DNA from: Chloroflexota bacterium
GTDB taxonomy: Bacteria > Chloroflexota > Anaerolineae > Promineifilales > Promineifilaceae
Length of the DNA stretch: 5,017 nt
Assembly: GCA_008501785.1 (NCBI GenBank)
Contig: QQUD01000721.1
Location: 1 to 5,017 of the forward strand
Direction: 5' to 3'
The notes below the pieces were generated by a model, which was not told the origin of the DNA, made no database searches, and saw nothing but the letters and a program-made list of their open reading frames with translations. Made by a program: the position numbers and the translations under genes. This document shows, in pieces, positions 4,649 through 5,017 of this stretch; within the stretch, counting starts at the first letter, position 1, and every line of letters begins with the position of its first letter.

Positions 4649-5017
4649 ATGATCAAGATTCAATGTGCATGTGGTAAACGATTTAACGTTCCTGAAAAAT
4701 TTCGCGGAAAACAAGGTAATTGTCCTAACTGTTCCACCATCATCATCATTCCCCTTGCAGATGATAAAATCCCAAATCTGGGTGCCACAAAAAAGAGAGC
4801 ACGGCGCTTCGAGGCGCAAGATTTGTTTGATCATGTGATTGATGCCGTTGTGGGCATTTCAAATGACGGGCATTTATATGGCAGTGGTGTTTTAATCGAT
4901 AAAGGTGGCGTTATTGCCACAAACCGTCATGTGGTGGGTACAGCTCAAAAAGTTAAAGTTCAACTCAACAATGGCGACGAACATATCGGAGAAGTGATTC
5001 GTTCTTACCAAGATATT
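4649..5017 (+). CDS. Zinc-ribbon/trypsin-like serine protease, N-terminal part (truncated by window end)
   Basis: The first 123 residues of a longer protein are present; the frame is open at the right edge. Residues 6-28 form a compact zinc ribbon with Cys6-x-Cys8 and Cys25-Pro-Asn-Cys28 as the four metal ligands. A basic linker follows (KKRARR, 48-53), and near residue 60 a chymotrypsin-fold protease of the HtrA/S1C type begins: VVGIS (67-71), GSGVLIDKGGVIATNRHVV (78-96) with catalytic His94, then VQLNNGDEHIGEVI. The catalytic Asp and Ser lie beyond the window. There is no signal peptide, and the cysteine ligands start at residue 6, so this end is probably cytoplasmic, unlike classical periplasmic Deg proteases. 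The ATG is the only start after the in-frame TGA at 4631-4633; AAGGA (4633-4637) is a slightly distant ribosome binding site, 11 bases away. Confidence 0.85.
   Translation, partial: MIKIQCACGKRFNVPEKFRGKQGNCPNCSTIIIIPLADDKIPNLGATKKRARRFEAQDLFDHVIDAVVGISNDGHLYGSGVLIDKGGVIATNRHVVGTAQKVKVQLNNGDEHIGEVIRSYQDI

Noticed and set aside
4638..4652. Four-codon mini-ORF (ATG CCA GTG AAA TGA) overlapping the protease start
   Set aside because: Its ATG has no spacing from AAGGA, so it is unlikely to be translated; the overlap with the protease ATG is probably chance.
4538..4834. 98-residue minus-strand open frame
   Set aside because: It is antisense to the zinc-ribbon protease, whose cysteine and catalytic-histidine motifs clearly establish the plus-strand frame.

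Overview
The window is bacterial chromosomal DNA of middling GC content (roughly 45-50% by eye), densely packed with genes and with canonical Shine-Dalgarno and -10/-35 signals in places. An iterated palindrome (ACGGCCGT), the short intergenic repeats and the flavour of the DUF192 and methyltransferase proteins suggest a Chloroflexota (Anaerolineae-like) genome. That assignment is an inference and is only moderately secure. No rRNA, tRNA, CRISPR array, transposase or integrase was seen.

Layout. Positions 1-174 hold no convincing gene and end in a cluster of ATTCGT repeats. Three genes follow on the minus strand, read right to left: a DUF192 protein (2290-1928), a pol-beta-type nucleotidyltransferase (1931-1116) that overlaps it by the 4-base ATGA junction, and, after a 101-bp spacer with a large inverted repeat, a class I SAM-dependent methyltransferase (1014-175). 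Upstream of them, also on the minus strand, is a 12-helix MFS transporter (3590-2415). Its 3' side carries a 13-bp-stem inverted repeat. A DeoR-family sugar-responsive repressor (3731-4483) is divergent from the transporter, and a zinc-ribbon/trypsin-like serine protease begins at 4649 and runs off the right edge.

The clearest functional unit is the divergent MFS transporter/DeoR regulator pair. Their 140-bp shared intergenic region holds a good sigma70-type promoter facing the regulator and a helically phased array of (A/G)TGCA half-sites covering its -10 and start region. It also holds a heptamer tandem repeat upstream of the transporter ribosome binding site. The simplest reading is a sugar-uptake gene controlled by a phosphosugar-responsive, autoregulated repressor; the substrate is unknown.

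The most striking signal outside the genes' protein content is the 8-bp palindrome ACGGCCGT, present eight times between 911 and 4428 (chance expectation in a window this size is about 0.08), with three near-matches. It occurs inside five consecutive genes, on both coding strands and in all three reading frames, so the DNA word itself, and not a protein motif, appears to be what is maintained. It resembles the highly iterated palindromes (HIP1) of cyanobacteria in behaviour but has a different sequence.
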